A stretch of DNA of 64,000 bases from Kitasatospora sp. MAP5-34 (GCF_029894335.1 NZ_JARXZC010000004.1:1-64000), one strand, 5' to 3'; shown: positions 1 through 9,300, numbered from the stretch's first letter. Notes: generated by a model from the sequence alone, not told the origin. Numbers and translations are program-made.

Positions 1-111
1 ACAGGCACGCCACCATCAACGCGCACATCCCGGCGACGACACCACCGAGGACTACGAATCGCCACAAAGAGTCATGTGCGAAGGACAGGGCTAGCTCAGG
101 ACCGGCCAACC

Positions 112-194
112 CAACAGGGGCGCGGCGAACTTCGCGAAACCGGGAGGCAACGACCCGCAGCCTCCGCTTCGCGCGGTTCCTCGCGCCCCTGTTG
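112..194. repeat. Long imperfect inverted repeat downstream of glpX
   Basis: Perfect 13-bp arms CAACAGGGGCGCG (112-124) and CGCGCCCCTGTTG (182-194) enclose a weaker inner stem (GGAGGC near 144, GCCTCC near 160). It begins about 30 nt after the glpX stop on the minus strand, so it can act as its terminator. The GGGGCGCG-type arms resemble the dispersed intergenic hairpins common in Streptomyces chromosomes; that resemblance is from memory. No gene is supportable in bases 1-224. Confidence 0.6.
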
Positions 195-224
195 TGGTTG
201 ACGCCGGACTGCCGGTGCTGCCGG

Positions 225-1280
225 TCAGTTGGCCCGGTCGAAGTCGATCGCGCTGTACGCCCGCAGCTTGGAGAGCTTGTGGGTGGAGTGGATCTCGCGG
301 ATGGTGCCGCTCTTGGAGCGCATGACCAGTGAGCTGGTGGTGGCGGTCTCCTGGCGGTAGTGGACGCCGCGCAGCAGTTCGCCGTCGGTGATGCCGGTGG
401 CGACGAAGAAGACGTTCTCGCCGCTGACCAGGTCGTTGGTGGTGAGGACCCGGTCGAGGTCGTGGCCGGCGTCGAGGGCGCGCTGCTTCTCGGCGTCGTC
501 CTTGGGCCAGAGGCGGCCCTGGATGACGCCGCCCATGCACTTCATGGCGCAGGCGGCGATGATGCCCTCGGGGGTGCCGCCGACGCCGAGCAGCAGGTCG
601 ACGCCGGTGCCTTCGCGGGCGGTCATGATGGCGCCGGCGACGTCGCCGTCGGTGATGAACTTGATCCGGGCGCCGGCTTCGCGGACCTGGCGGACCAGGT
701 CGTTGTGGCGGGGGCGGTCCAGGATCATCACGGTGACGTCCTCGACCGAGCTGCCCTTGGCCTTGGCGACCCGGCGGATGTTCACGGCGGGCGGGGCGGT
801 GATGTCGACGAACTCGGCGGCTTCGGGGCCGGTGATGAGCTTGTCCATGTAGAAGACGGCGCTGGGGTCGAACATGGTGCCCCGGTCGGCGACCGCGAGG
901 ACGGCGACGGCGTTGGCCATGCCCTTGGCGGTCAGCGTGGTGCCGTCGACCGGGTCGACGGCGACGTCGCACTCGGCGCCGGTGCCGTCGCCGACCCGCT
1001 CGCCGTTGTAGAGCATCGGGGCTTCGTCCTTCTCGCCCTCGCCGATGACGACGACGCCGTTCATCGACACGGTCGAGACGAGCGTGCGCATGGCCTTCAC
1101 GGCCGCCCCGTCGGCGCCGTTCTTGTCACCCCGCCCGACCCAGCGGCCGGCCGCCATCGCGGCGGCCTCCGTGACACGGACGAGCTCCAGGGCCAGGTTC
1201 CGGTCGGGTGCCTCGGGGGCCACCTCGAGGGAGCTGGGGAGGTTGTGGGAGTAGCGGTTATCAAACGCGTGCGTGGTCAT
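225..1280 (-). CDS. glpX: Class II fructose-1,6-bisphosphatase
   Basis: This 351-residue protein hydrolyses fructose 1,6-bisphosphate to fructose 6-phosphate in gluconeogenesis, in the cytoplasm. The GlpX/class II fold is recognisable from the acidic loop [11 protein letters not shown] (residues 80-90), the metal/phosphate motif DPVDGT (109-114), ITDGDVAGA (209-217) and GVGGTPEG. Length is normal for actinobacterial GlpX. The ATG at 1280 follows a GAGAGG ribosome binding site. It is transcribed divergently from the DUF4245 gene at 1496. No oddities were seen. Confidence 0.96.
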   Translation of the reverse strand: MTTHAFDNRYSHNLPSSLEVAPEAPDRNLALELVRVTEAAAMAAGRWVGRGDKNGADGAAVKAMRTLVSTVSMNGVVVIGEGEKDEAPMLYNGERVGDGTGAECDVAVDPVDGTTLTAKGMANAVAVLAVADRGTMFDPSAVFYMDKLITGPEAAEFVDITAPPAVNIRRVAKAKGSSVEDVTVMILDRPRHNDLVRQVREAGARIKFITDGDVAGAIMTAREGTGVDLLLGVGGTPEGIIAACAMKCMGGVIQGRLWPKDDAEKQRALDAGHDLDRVLTTNDLVSGENVFFVATGITDGELLRGVHYRQETATTSSLVMRSKSGTIREIHSTHKLSKLRAYSAIDFDRAN

Positions 1281-1495
1281 CGTCGATACCTCTCTGTACG
1301 CGACGGCCAGTTAGCGCCCGACTACTGCCTGGTCGAACGCCGTGCTGAGGGTCCTGCGATCGTATCTGCCCATCAGATGACTGTCTGTGGCGCATCTCCT
1401 GCTCACCTGCGATTCTGTGCCGAAATGAGCCGATTCACCCGCCCGTGGGGGCCCCTGGTGTCAGCAGCCGGGGCGCGATGGGTCACCATGTGGGG

Positions 1496-2017
1496 ATGGC
1501 AGGCAAGAGCAGCACGAGAGGCCGGCAGACCGTACGGGACATGATCCTGTCGATGCTGGCGGTCGTTGGAGTGGCGGCCGGAGCGTACGTGTTCATCCCG
1601 CACGCGACCGGAAACACCGTCCGCGCGGTCGACTACTCGTCGGCGCTCGCTTCGGCGAAGCGCGCCGCGCCCTACCCGGTACTGGGCCCGGACGGGCTCG
1701 CCGGGGACTGGAAGGCCACCTCGGTGCAGTACCAGAAGGACCAGAAGGGGTACGCGGTCTGGCACCTGGGCTTCGTCACGCCCTCCGGCCAGTACGCGGC
1801 GGTCGAGCAGAGCAACGCGGGCCGGGACGACGTCCTCGCCACCACCGTCCCCGGCGCCCAGGCGGACGGCGACGCCTCGGTGGCGGGCAAGGACTGGAAG
1901 CGTTACCAGGGCAGCCACTACCGGGGTCTGGCCGTGCCGACCGGCACCGCGACCACCGTGGTCACCGGCACCGCCTCGTACCAGGAGCTGGCCCAGCTCG
2001 CGCAGGCCCTGAAGTAG
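1496..2017 (+). CDS. DUF4245 family membrane-anchored protein
   Basis: This 173-residue protein has a short basic N-terminus (MAGKSSTRGRQTVRDM), one transmembrane segment (about residues 16-34) and a soluble extracytoplasmic domain of the DUF4245 type, with the recurring YPVLGPDGLAGDWKATSV and YRGLAVPTG segments. The function of DUF4245 is unknown. It sits divergently beside glpX, an arrangement typical of streptomycetes. In-frame starts also exist at 1445 and 1478. The ATG at 1496 was chosen because it directly precedes the usual MAGK-type cytoplasmic leader; the upstream ribosome binding site is weak for all three. Confidence 0.85.
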   Translation: MAGKSSTRGRQTVRDMILSMLAVVGVAAGAYVFIPHATGNTVRAVDYSSALASAKRAAPYPVLGPDGLAGDWKATSVQYQKDQKGYAVWHLGFVTPSGQYAAVEQSNAGRDDVLATTVPGAQADGDASVAGKDWKRYQGSHYRGLAVPTGTATTVVTGTASYQELAQLAQALK

Positions 2018-2065
2018 CACCCGGTTCCGACCGGACCGCCCCGCTGTCGAAGGCCCCCGCACGGT

Positions 2066-2097
2066 CGAAGGCCCCCACCGCACGGTGGGGGCCTTCG
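2066..2097. terminator. Bidirectional hairpin between convergent genes
   Basis: Perfect 15-bp arms CGAAGGCCCCCACCG (2066-2080) and its complement (2083-2097) lie between the DUF4245 gene (ends 2017) and the minus-strand nitroreductase (ends 2118). A second partial copy of the left arm lies just upstream, near 2048. Confidence 0.85.
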
Positions 2098-2117
2098 GCA
2101 GCAGGCTCGCGGAGGCC

Positions 2118-2726
2118 TCAGACGGTGGTGACGACCTCGTCGTACGACAGGCGCGGGCCGCGCGGGTACGAGGCGTTCTCGCCCGGCTTGCCGATGTTGA
2201 CGACCATCAGCACCGAGTGCTCACCGTCGCCGAAGAACTCCTTGTCGATGGCCGCACCGTTGTAGCCGCCCATCGGACCGGCGGCCAGACCGGCCGCCCG
2301 GATGCCGAGCAGGAAGTAGGCGGCCTGCAGGGACGCCTGGAAGCGCGCGGCGGCCTCGCGGCCCGGGCGCTCGGTGAAGAAGTCCTTGGCGTTCGGGACG
2401 ACGGGGAACTGGGTCGGCAGGTGCTCGTGGAACTCGTGGTCGGCCGCGAGGATGGCGACCAGCGGGGCGGCGGCGGTCTTGGCGCGGTTGCCGTCGTTCA
2501 TGTGCGGCAGCAGGCGCTCGCGGCCCTCGGGGCTGCGGACCAGGACTATGCGCAGCGGCTGCGCGTTGAGCCCGGTCGGGGCGTACTTCACCAGGTCGTA
2601 GATGGCCTGGACCTGCTCGTCGCTGACGGGCTCGTCGGTGAACGCGTGGGCGGTGTGAGCCTCACGGAAGAGCAGGTCCTGGGCGGCGGTGTCGAGTACC
2701 AGGGCGTCGCTGGCTGCTGAGTTCAT
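2118..2726 (-). CDS. Nitroreductase-family (RutE-like) malonic semialdehyde reductase
   Basis: This 202-residue flavin-dependent nitroreductase-fold protein resembles RutE / malonic semialdehyde reductases, which reduce 3-oxopropanoate to 3-hydroxypropanoate using FMN. Supporting segments are the N-terminal TAHAFTDEPVSDEQV, the FMN-contacting APTGLNAQPLRIVLVRS, the internal ASLQAAYFLLGIRAAGLAAGPMGG and a C-terminal VNIGKPGE. No pyrimidine-catabolism (rut) genes are nearby, so the substrate is uncertain. A quasi-palindrome about 67 nt upstream (2793-2810) may be an operator. Confidence 0.9.
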   Translation of the reverse strand: MNSAASDALVLDTAAQDLLFREAHTAHAFTDEPVSDEQVQAIYDLVKYAPTGLNAQPLRIVLVRSPEGRERLLPHMNDGNRAKTAAAPLVAILAADHEFHEHLPTQFPVVPNAKDFFTERPGREAAARFQASLQAAYFLLGIRAAGLAAGPMGGYNGAAIDKEFFGDGEHSVLMVVNIGKPGENASYPRGPRLSYDEVVTTV

Positions 2727-2792
2727 GCTGGTCTACCTAATGCTGGGAGTGGCATACCGGGCGGCCGGAATACCGCCCACGTCCGTCAACAG

Positions 2793-2810
2793 TAGGTGAA
2801 ACTTAAACTA
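2793..2810. promoter_or_regulatory. Quasi-palindromic operator candidate upstream of the nitroreductase
   Basis: TAGGTGAAACTTAAACTA is an AT-rich near-palindrome (TAG..AA / TT..CTA) in GC-rich surroundings, in the promoter region of the minus-strand nitroreductase. It is plausible for a MarR- or HxlR-type redox regulator, but no regulator gene is adjacent. Confidence 0.35.
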
Positions 2811-2854
2811 TTCCGCGCCTGACTGTGAGCTGGATCACTCGCGACTGTTTTTGA

Positions 2855-3136
2855 TCATTTCTGCCCGGTGCCCCCGGTATTCCCGGCGCCCCCGGTGCCC
2901 CCGGCCTCCTCGGCGGCCAGTGCGGCGTCCAGCCGGGCCCGCGCGCCGTCCAGCCAGCGCTGGCAGACCTTCGCCAGTTGCTCGCCGCGCTCCCAGAGCG
3001 CCAACGACTCCTCCAACGACACCCCGCCGGCCTCCAGCTGCCGGACCACCTCCAGCAGGGCGTCCCTGGCCTGCTCGTACCCCAGGCTGTCGTCCGTGCT
3101 GCCCGCCCGGCCCGTCTCGTTCTCCCGATCTGCCAT
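2855..3136 (-). CDS. xseB: Exodeoxyribonuclease VII small subunit
   Basis: This 93-residue protein is the small subunit of exonuclease VII, which degrades single-stranded DNA to short oligonucleotides. The family signature is visible: [20 protein letters not shown], then [30 protein letters not shown]. The C-terminal tail is a Gly/Thr-rich repeat (GGTGGAGNTGGTG), as in many streptomycete homologues. In most streptomycetes xseB follows xseA directly. Here an opposing acetyltransferase gene (3207-3695) separates them, so xseB must rely on its own promoter or readthrough. Confidence 0.93.
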   Translation of the reverse strand: MADRENETGRAGSTDDSLGYEQARDALLEVVRQLEAGGVSLEESLALWERGEQLAKVCQRWLDGARARLDAALAAEEAGGTGGAGNTGGTGQK

Positions 3137-3181
3137 GGCGCCAGCGTAGGGGGTGGCCGTGACAATTCGGATGTGCGCGCG

Positions 3182-3203
3182 GGGAGGCTGTCGCTAGCCT
3201 CCC
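3182..3203 (+). promoter_or_regulatory. Hairpin abutting the acetyltransferase start codon
   Basis: GGGAGGCT (3182-3189) and AGCCTCCC (3196-3203) form a perfect 8-bp hairpin with a 6-nt loop, ending 3 nt before the ATG at 3207. The only Shine-Dalgarno-like sequence (GGGAGG) lies in its left arm, 19 nt from the start. Confidence 0.45.
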
Positions 3204-3206
3204 ACC

Positions 3207-3695
3207 ATGATCCTGGTACGCCCCGCGACACCCGATGACGCCGCCGAGCTCGTCCGCCTGCGCGGCCTGATGTTCGAAGCCATGCCGTCCATGGCCGGAA
3301 AGGCGGGCCCGGGTCCGTGGCAGGCCGCCGCCGAGGGGGTGCTCCGCGACCGACTGGTCGCCGTCCCGCTGACGATGCCCGCGTTCGTGGTGGACGATCC
3401 AGAGCACCCCGGCCGGCTGGCCTCCTGCGCCGTCGGCACGCTGGAGCAGCGGCTGCCCGCGCCCGGCCACCCGGACGGCCTGTTCGGCTTCGTCTTCAAC
3501 ATCTGCACCGACCCGCAGGCCCGCTACCGGGGCTACGCCCGCGCCTGCACCGAGGCGCTGCTCACCTGGTTCGACGAGCACCGGGTGACCAGGATCGACC
3601 TCCACGCCAGCTCGGGCGGCGAGCAGCTCTACCGCAGCCTGGGCTTCCACGAGCACTCGATCCCGCTGTCCCGGAACCGGCAGCTCACCGGCTGA
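3207..3695 (+). CDS. GNAT-family N-acetyltransferase
   Basis: This 162-residue GCN5-related acetyltransferase transfers an acetyl group from acetyl-CoA to an unknown acceptor. The order of elements fits the fold: N-terminal strand ILVRPATPDDAAELVRLR, a central strand followed by the acetyl-CoA loop RYRGYARACTEALLTWF (around residues 110-126), and the C-terminal LHASSGGEQLYRSLGF typical of GNAT proteins. It lies on the opposite strand between xseB and xseA, which are normally neighbours, so it was probably inserted there. The ATG at 3207 begins a canonical GNAT N-terminus but has a hairpin in place of a normal ribosome binding site. Confidence 0.9.
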   Translation: MILVRPATPDDAAELVRLRGLMFEAMPSMAGKAGPGPWQAAAEGVLRDRLVAVPLTMPAFVVDDPEHPGRLASCAVGTLEQRLPAPGHPDGLFGFVFNICTDPQARYRGYARACTEALLTWFDEHRVTRIDLHASSGGEQLYRSLGFHEHSIPLSRNRQLTG

Positions 3696-3716
3696 CCGTC
3701 GCTCCCGGCGAGCCCG

Positions 3717-4928
3717 TCACTCCGGCCCGACCGTCACCCCGAAGCCGCCCTGGGCCACCCTCGCGTGCAGCTCCTCGCCCGCCGTGACCTGCGCCGGATC
3801 CGTCACCACGTGGCCGTCGGCCCGCTGCAGCACGGCGTAGCCGCGCTCCAGGGTGGCCAGCGGGGAGAGCGCGACCACCCGGGCCAGGGTGTGGCCGAGG
3901 TCCGACTCCGCGCCGTCCAGCCGGTGGCCGAGGCAGCGCCGGGAGCGCTCCAGCAGCGCGGCGACCTCCCCAGCCCGCCCGGCCACCAACTGCTGCGGCG
4001 CGGCGAGCACCGGACGGCTGAGCAGGCTCGCCAGCCCGGCCAGCTCGCGCTCGACCCGGCCGAACACGTGCCGCCGGGCCCGGTCACGCAGCTGGTGCAC
4101 CTTGGTCAGCTCCTCGCCGACGTCCGGTACGACGCGCTTGGCGGCGTCGGTGGGGGTCGAGGCCCGCAGGTCGGCGACGAAGTCCAGCAGCGGCTGGTCC
4201 GGCTCGTGCCCGATCGCGCTGACCACCGGCGTCCGGGCCCCGGCGACCGTCCGGATCAGCCCCTCGTCCGAGAACGGCAGCAGGTCCTCGACGCTGCCGC
4301 CGCCCCGGGCCACGATGATCACGTCCACCTCCGGGTGCTCGTCCAGCTCCCGGACGGCCGCCGAGACCTGGGCCACCGCCCCGACGCCCTGGACGGGCAC
4401 GTTCCGCACCTCGAAGCGGACGGCGGGCCAGCGGCGCCGGGCGTTCTCCAGTACGTCCCGCTCGGCGGCCGAGCCCCGGCCCGTCACCAGACCGACGCAG
4501 TGCGGCAGGAAGGGCAGCGGCTTCTTCCGCTCCGCCGCGAACAGCCCCTCCCCGGCCAGCCGCCGCTTCAAGTGTTCGAGTTTGGCCAGCAACTCGCCGA
4601 GCCCGACGAGCCGGATCTCCGCCGCCCGCAGCGAGAGCGTGCCGCGCGCCGCGTACCACTCGGGCTTCGCCCGCACGATGATCCGCGAGCCCTCCTGCAC
4701 CGCGTCCGCGACCTGCTCGAAGACGGCCCGGAAGCAGGTGACGGTCAGCGAGACGTCCCGCTCCGGGTCGCGCAGCGTCAGGAACACCACGCCCGCGCCG
4801 GGCCGCCGGCTGAGCTGGGTGATCTGCCCCTCGACCCACACCTCACCCAACCGGTCGATCCAGCCGCCGATCAGCGCGGAGACCTTGCCGACCGGGATCG
4901 GGGCTTCGGGAGAGCTGCTGTTGGCCAT
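3717..4928 (-). CDS. xseA: Exodeoxyribonuclease VII large subunit
   Basis: This 403-residue protein is the catalytic large subunit of exonuclease VII. It has an N-terminal OB-fold ([24 protein letters not shown]), the family blocks [23 protein letters not shown] and [21 protein letters not shown], the [17 protein letters not shown] motif with ASTPTDAAK, and a coiled-coil C-terminus. The reading frame continues upstream to 5003, but the ATG at 4928 ([16 protein letters not shown]) matches the usual start of the family. It is divergent from ispH and separated from xseB by an opposing gene. Confidence 0.95.
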   Translation of the reverse strand: MANSSSPEAPIPVGKVSALIGGWIDRLGEVWVEGQITQLSRRPGAGVVFLTLRDPERDVSLTVTCFRAVFEQVADAVQEGSRIIVRAKPEWYAARGTLSLRAAEIRLVGLGELLAKLEHLKRRLAGEGLFAAERKKPLPFLPHCVGLVTGRGSAAERDVLENARRRWPAVRFEVRNVPVQGVGAVAQVSAAVRELDEHPEVDVIIVARGGGSVEDLLPFSDEGLIRTVAGARTPVVSAIGHEPDQPLLDFVADLRASTPTDAAKRVVPDVGEELTKVHQLRDRARRHVFGRVERELAGLASLLSRPVLAAPQQLVAGRAGEVAALLERSRRCLGHRLDGAESDLGHTLARVVALSPLATLERGYAVLQRADGHVVTDPAQVTAGEELHARVAQGGFGVTVGPE

Positions 4929-5080
4929 GCGTACGAGGCTATCGCCGGGCGCCGACACCGGAGGTCTTCCGGAAGCCCGCCGTGCCCAGCTTCGATCGTT
5001 CATCCCCCGAGTCCGGTCGGCTTCTGCCGCACCCGCCCGCTGCGCAGGTTCGGGTCGGCGTCGCCCGTACCATGGATGCC

Positions 5081-6055
5081 ATGTCCAACACTGCTCAGCG
5101 CCGTGTCCTGCTCGCCGCCCCCCGGGGCTACTGTGCGGGCGTCGACCGCGCCGTCATCGCCGTGGAGAAGGCCCTCGAGCAGTACGGGGCACCGATCTAC
5201 GTCCGCAAGGAGATCGTCCACAACAAGTACGTCGTGCAGACCCTGGAGAAGCAGGGCGCGATCTTCGTCGACGAGACGGAGGAGGTGCCCGAGGGCTCCA
5301 TCGTGGTCTTCTCGGCCCACGGCGTGGCGCCGTCCGTGCACGACGAGGCCAAGGTCGGCAAGCTCGCCACCATCGACGCGACCTGCCCTCTGGTGACCAA
5401 GGTCCACAAGGAGGCCGTCCGGTTCGCGGACGAGGACTTCGACATCCTGCTGGTCGGCCACGAGGGCCACGAAGAGGTGGTCGGCACCATGGGTGAGGCC
5501 CCGGACCGGATCCACCTGGTGGACGGCCCCGAGGACGTCGCCAACGTGCAGGTGCGCGACGAGAGCAAGGTCGTCTGGCTCTCGCAGACCACCCTCTCGG
5601 TCGACGAGACGATGGCCACCGTCGGCGAGCTCAAGAAGCGCTTCCCGCTGCTGGTCAGCCCGCCCAGTGACGACATCTGCTACGCCACCCAGAACCGTCA
5701 GGTCGCCGTCAAGCAGATGGCCCCCGAGACCGACCTGCTGATCGTGGTCGGCTCCAAGAACTCCTCCAACTCGGTCCGCCTGGTCGAGGTCGGCCTGGAG
5801 TACGGCGCCAAGGCCGCGCACCTGGTGGACTTCGCGGACGAGATCGACGAGTCCTGGTTCGAGGGTGTCACCACGGTCGGCCTGACCAGCGGCGCTTCGG
5901 TGCCGGAGATCCTGGTCGAGGGTGTACTCAAGTACCTCGCCGAGCGCGGCTACGCCGACGTGCAGACCGTCAAGACTGCCGAGGAGCACCTGATCTTCTC
6001 GCTGCCGAAGGAGCTGCGCCGCGACCTGCGCGCCGAGGCGGCCGGCAAGATCTGA
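5081..6055 (+). CDS. ispH: 4-hydroxy-3-methylbut-2-enyl diphosphate reductase (LytB)
   Basis: This iron-sulfur enzyme makes IPP and DMAPP in the last step of the MEP isoprenoid pathway. The three cluster-ligating cysteines are present: C18 ([11 protein letters not shown]), C102 ([11 protein letters not shown]) and C200 ([11 protein letters not shown]). Other family motifs are [37 protein letters not shown] and TSGASVPE. The frame opens at 4982 with alternative ATGs at 5072 and 5081; 5081 gives the standard N-terminus (324 residues). It is monocistronic, followed by a large palindrome. Confidence 0.96.
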   Translation: MSNTAQRRVLLAAPRGYCAGVDRAVIAVEKALEQYGAPIYVRKEIVHNKYVVQTLEKQGAIFVDETEEVPEGSIVVFSAHGVAPSVHDEAKVGKLATIDATCPLVTKVHKEAVRFADEDFDILLVGHEGHEEVVGTMGEAPDRIHLVDGPEDVANVQVRDESKVVWLSQTTLSVDETMATVGELKKRFPLLVSPPSDDICYATQNRQVAVKQMAPETDLLIVVGSKNSSNSVRLVEVGLEYGAKAAHLVDFADEIDESWFEGVTTVGLTSGASVPEILVEGVLKYLAERGYADVQTVKTAEEHLIFSLPKELRRDLRAEAAGKI

Positions 6056-6065
6056 GTCCTGACCA

Positions 6066-6147
6066 GATGCCCGGGGTGCGCTAGCGGATATCAGCTGACA
6101 GATTTCAAAATCTGTCAGCTGATATCTGTCGCCGCATCCCGGGCATC
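6066..6147. repeat. 82-bp nested palindrome between ispH and ppgK
   Basis: An inner perfect 19-bp inverted repeat (6087-6105 and 6108-6126; 2-nt centre CA) lies inside outer arms GATGCCCGGG (6066-6075) and CCCGGGCATC (6138-6147). Both share the same axis (6106.5). Two to four base pairs flanking the outer arms also pair, with one G-U. The inner arms are AT-rich, unlike the surrounding DNA. It could be the ispH terminator, a cruciform-forming repeat or an operator for ppgK. Confidence 0.9.
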
Positions 6148-6239
6148 GTGCATCGCGCATCCCTCGTCCGTCGAATCGGCAGGCGTACGCCGCCCGGCGC
6201 CCGTACGTTGTGCACAGGCTGTGGACGACGGAAGGCGAC

Positions 6240-6989
<750 letters not shown>

Positions 6990-7013
6990 CGCGCGCCGCG
7001 CCGTCTCAGGTGC

Positions 7014-7625
7014 TCAGGTACCGGTCCGGCCCCTTCTGATGTGGCGCTGGGCCAGGAACCGGGCCGCCACGATCACGACCGCCAGCCCTGTGCCGCTGAA
7101 CAGCCACCCGGCCCGCAGGGCCAGCCCGGTCGCCAACGCCAGCACCTGCCCCGTCACGCCGGGAGACGAGACCGGCCCGAGCAGCAGCAGCGCGGCGGCG
7201 AAGGCGATCGGTCCGCTGATCGGCGCGGCCGGCAGGTCCGCGAGGCGCACCCGTACCGCGAGCTGGAAGCAGATCACCAGGTAGCCGAGCCCGAACAGCG
7301 TCCCGAGCCCGTCGAACAGCACCCGGTCCACCGCCGCCACCGCCAGCGTCCCCACGACGGCGAGGAGGCCCGTCCCCACGGCGGTCAGCCGGGCGGGCCG
7401 CCCGCCGCGCGGCCGTTCGCGGCCCGGGGGGCCGAACTGCAGTGGCAGCTTCAGCCGCAGGCGCGGCACGGCACTGCTACCGGACAGCGTTCGCAGGCGG
7501 GTGTCGGGGGGCATGGCGGGCCCCGGTACGGCGGCCTCGGCGGCGCCGGCTGGCGGTCGGCGTCGGGGCCCGGGCGGCTGGGTACGGATGCTCTGCTCCA
7601 CCCGACCAACGTACGGTCCGATCAT
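7014..7625 (-). CDS. DUF6542-type integral membrane protein
   Basis: This roughly 203-residue protein has a Pro/Arg-rich cytoplasmic N-terminus of about 80 residues and about four hydrophobic segments (LTAVGTGLLAVVGTLAVAAVD, LGYLVICFQLAVRV, IAFAAALLLLGPVSS, GLAVVIVAARFLA). The layout matches the DUF6542 proteins found near ychF in streptomycetes; their function is unknown. It is convergent with ppgK, with only 24 nt between stops. The start may be the ATG at 7625 or the GTG at 7631. Confidence 0.8.
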   Translation of the reverse strand: MIGPYVGRVEQSIRTQPPGPRRRPPAGAAEAAVPGPAMPPDTRLRTLSGSSAVPRLRLKLPLQFGPPGRERPRGGRPARLTAVGTGLLAVVGTLAVAAVDRVLFDGLGTLFGLGYLVICFQLAVRVRLADLPAAPISGPIAFAAALLLLGPVSSPGVTGQVLALATGLALRAGWLFSGTGLAVVIVAARFLAQRHIRRGRTGT

Positions 7626-7717
7626 CGCCACACGGTGTAATGGCCGCGTTCCGCCTGCCGTCGTGTCCCCGGACGGCGTAATGTCGGCCCGAATCAGCTG
7701 ATCATCGGGGAGGCATC

Positions 7718-8140
7718 GTGGCCGACAGCTCCACCAGCCCCATCGGTTCCGACTTCACCTTCGAGCGGCTGCACCACGTGCAGCTGGACATCCCGGCCGG
7801 CTCCGAGGAGCTGTGCCGCGAGTTCTGGGCGGGGGTGCTCGGGATGACCGAGCTGGAGAAGCCGCCGGTACTCGCGGCTCGCGGCGGATGCTGGTTCCGT
7901 GGCGGCGGCGTCGAGGTGCACCTGGGCGTGGTCCCCGACTTCACCCCGTCCGCGAAGGGACACCCCGGCATCCTGGTCGCCGCCCTGCCCGCGCTGGCCG
8001 CCCGCCTGGAGTCCCACGGTGTCCCGGTCGTCTGGGACGACAACTTCCCCGGCTACCGGCGCTTCCACTCCGCCGACCGGCTCGGCAACCGCCTGGAGTT
8101 CCTGGAGCCCACGTTCCTGGAGCCCACGGCCACCCCCTGA
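7718..8140 (+). CDS. VOC (glyoxalase/dioxygenase-fold) family protein
   Basis: This 140-residue single-module vicinal oxygen chelate protein has FERLHHVQLDIPAGSEELCREFWAGVLGMTELEKP at the N-terminus, RGGCWFRGGGVEVHLGV, and a second half ending PGYRRFHSADRLGNRLEFLEP. This is a glyoxalase-like beta-alpha-beta repeat with candidate metal ligands His (HHVQL, HLGV) and Glu (LEFLEP). The substrate cannot be inferred. The GTG at 7718 has GGGGAGG 5 nt upstream. It directly precedes ychF and may share its transcript. Confidence 0.9.
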   Translation: MADSSTSPIGSDFTFERLHHVQLDIPAGSEELCREFWAGVLGMTELEKPPVLAARGGCWFRGGGVEVHLGVVPDFTPSAKGHPGILVAALPALAARLESHGVPVVWDDNFPGYRRFHSADRLGNRLEFLEPTFLEPTATP

Positions 8141-8214
8141 CCCGGACCCGTAGACTGGGTCGTCGGCCCGTACGGTGCCGCTCCACGCCCTCCAAGCCCA
8201 CGGGACTGCGCTTC

Positions 8215-9288
8215 ATGTCGCTCACGATCGGAATCGTCGGCCTGCCGAACGTCGGCAAGTCGACCCTTTTCAACGCCCTGACCAAGAACGACGTGCTGGC
8301 GGCCAACTACCCGTTCGCCACCATCGAGCCCAATGTCGGCGTCGTGGGCGTCCCGGACCCGCGCCTGAAGGTGCTCGCCGAGATCTTCGGCTCGCAGCGC
8401 CTGCTCCCGGCGACGGTGGACTTCGTGGACATCGCCGGCATCGTGCGCGGCGCGTCGGTCGGCGAGGGTCTGGGCAACAAGTTCCTCGCCAACATCCGCG
8501 AGTCGGACGCGATCTGCCAGGTCATCCGCGCCTTCGTCGACCCCGACGTGGTGCACGTGGACGGCAAGGTCTCGCCGAAGGACGACATCGAGACCATCAA
8601 CACCGAGCTGATCCTCGCGGACCTCCAGTCCATCGAGAAGGTGCTGCCCCGCCTCCAGAAGGAGTCGCGCCTGAAGAAGGAGTCGGCGGCCACGCTGGCC
8701 GCCGCCGAGGCCGCGCAGAAGATCCTGGAGAGCGGCAAGACCCTCTTCGAGGTCGGCTTCGACTCCACCTCCGTCCGCGAGCTGCACCTGCTCACCACCA
8801 AGCCCTTCCTCTACGTCTTCAACGTGGACGAGGAGGAGCTGATGGACGAGGAGTTCAAGGACGCCCAGCGCGCCCTGGTCGCCCCGGCCGAGGCGATCTT
8901 CCTCAACGCGAAGATCGAGTCCGAGCTGATCGGCATGGAGGAGGACGAGGCCCTCGAACTCCTCCAGTCCATGGGCCAGGAGGAGACAGGCATGGCCACC
9001 CTCGGCCGCGTCGGCTTCGAGACCCTCGGCCTGCAGAGCTACCTCACGGCCGGCCCCAAGGAGGTCCGCGCCTGGACCATCAAGAAGGGCGCCACCGCCC
9101 CGGAGGCCGCCGGTGTGATCCACACCGACTTCCAGAAGGGCTTCATCAAGGCCGAGATCGTCTCCTTCGACGACCTGGTCGAGTGCGGCTCCATCCCCGA
9201 GGCCCGCGCCAAGGGCAAGGCCCGCATCGAGGGCAAGGAGTACGTCATGCAGGACGGCGACGTGGTGGAGTTCCGCTTCAACGTCTGA
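8215..9288 (+). CDS. ychF: Redox-regulated ATPase YchF (Obg family)
   Basis: This 357-residue Obg-related P-loop protein hydrolyses ATP rather than GTP and associates with ribosomes. It has Walker A GLPNVGKS (around residues 8-15), the G2/G3 region VDFVDIAGIVRGASVGEGLGNKFLANIRE, the altered G4 motif FNVDEEE in place of NKxD, a coiled coil, and a C-terminal TGS/DUF933 region ending EFRFNV. The frame is open from 7813, but the ATG at 8215 gives the standard MSLTIGIVGLPNVGKS start. The last 20 nt including the stop recur exactly at 13909-13928. Confidence 0.96.
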   Translation: MSLTIGIVGLPNVGKSTLFNALTKNDVLAANYPFATIEPNVGVVGVPDPRLKVLAEIFGSQRLLPATVDFVDIAGIVRGASVGEGLGNKFLANIRESDAICQVIRAFVDPDVVHVDGKVSPKDDIETINTELILADLQSIEKVLPRLQKESRLKKESAATLAAAEAAQKILESGKTLFEVGFDSTSVRELHLLTTKPFLYVFNVDEEELMDEEFKDAQRALVAPAEAIFLNAKIESELIGMEEDEALELLQSMGQEETGMATLGRVGFETLGLQSYLTAGPKEVRAWTIKKGATAPEAAGVIHTDFQKGFIKAEIVSFDDLVECGSIPEARAKGKARIEGKEYVMQDGDVVEFRFNV

Positions 9289-9289
9289 C
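9270..9289 (+). repeat. Left copy of a 20-bp direct repeat (3' end of ychF)
   Basis: GTTCCGCTTCAACGTCTGAC encodes FRFNV-stop of ychF and is repeated exactly at 13909-13928. It may be an attachment-site core for the intervening 4.6-kb block. Confidence 0.8.
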
Positions 9290-9300
9290 TCTCTGTCAGT

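Noticed and set aside
1..224. Possible end of a gene at the left edge
   Set aside because: No frame shows convincing codon bias or a recognisable C-terminus before the inverted repeat at 112-194.
4982..5080. N-terminally extended ispH start
   Set aside because: The extra 33 residues overlap the xseA promoter region and do not match the family N-terminus.
7813..8214. 134-residue extension of ychF overlapping the VOC gene
   Set aside because: Arg/Pro-rich shadow frame of the VOC gene; YchF begins at its P-loop near the ATG at 8215.
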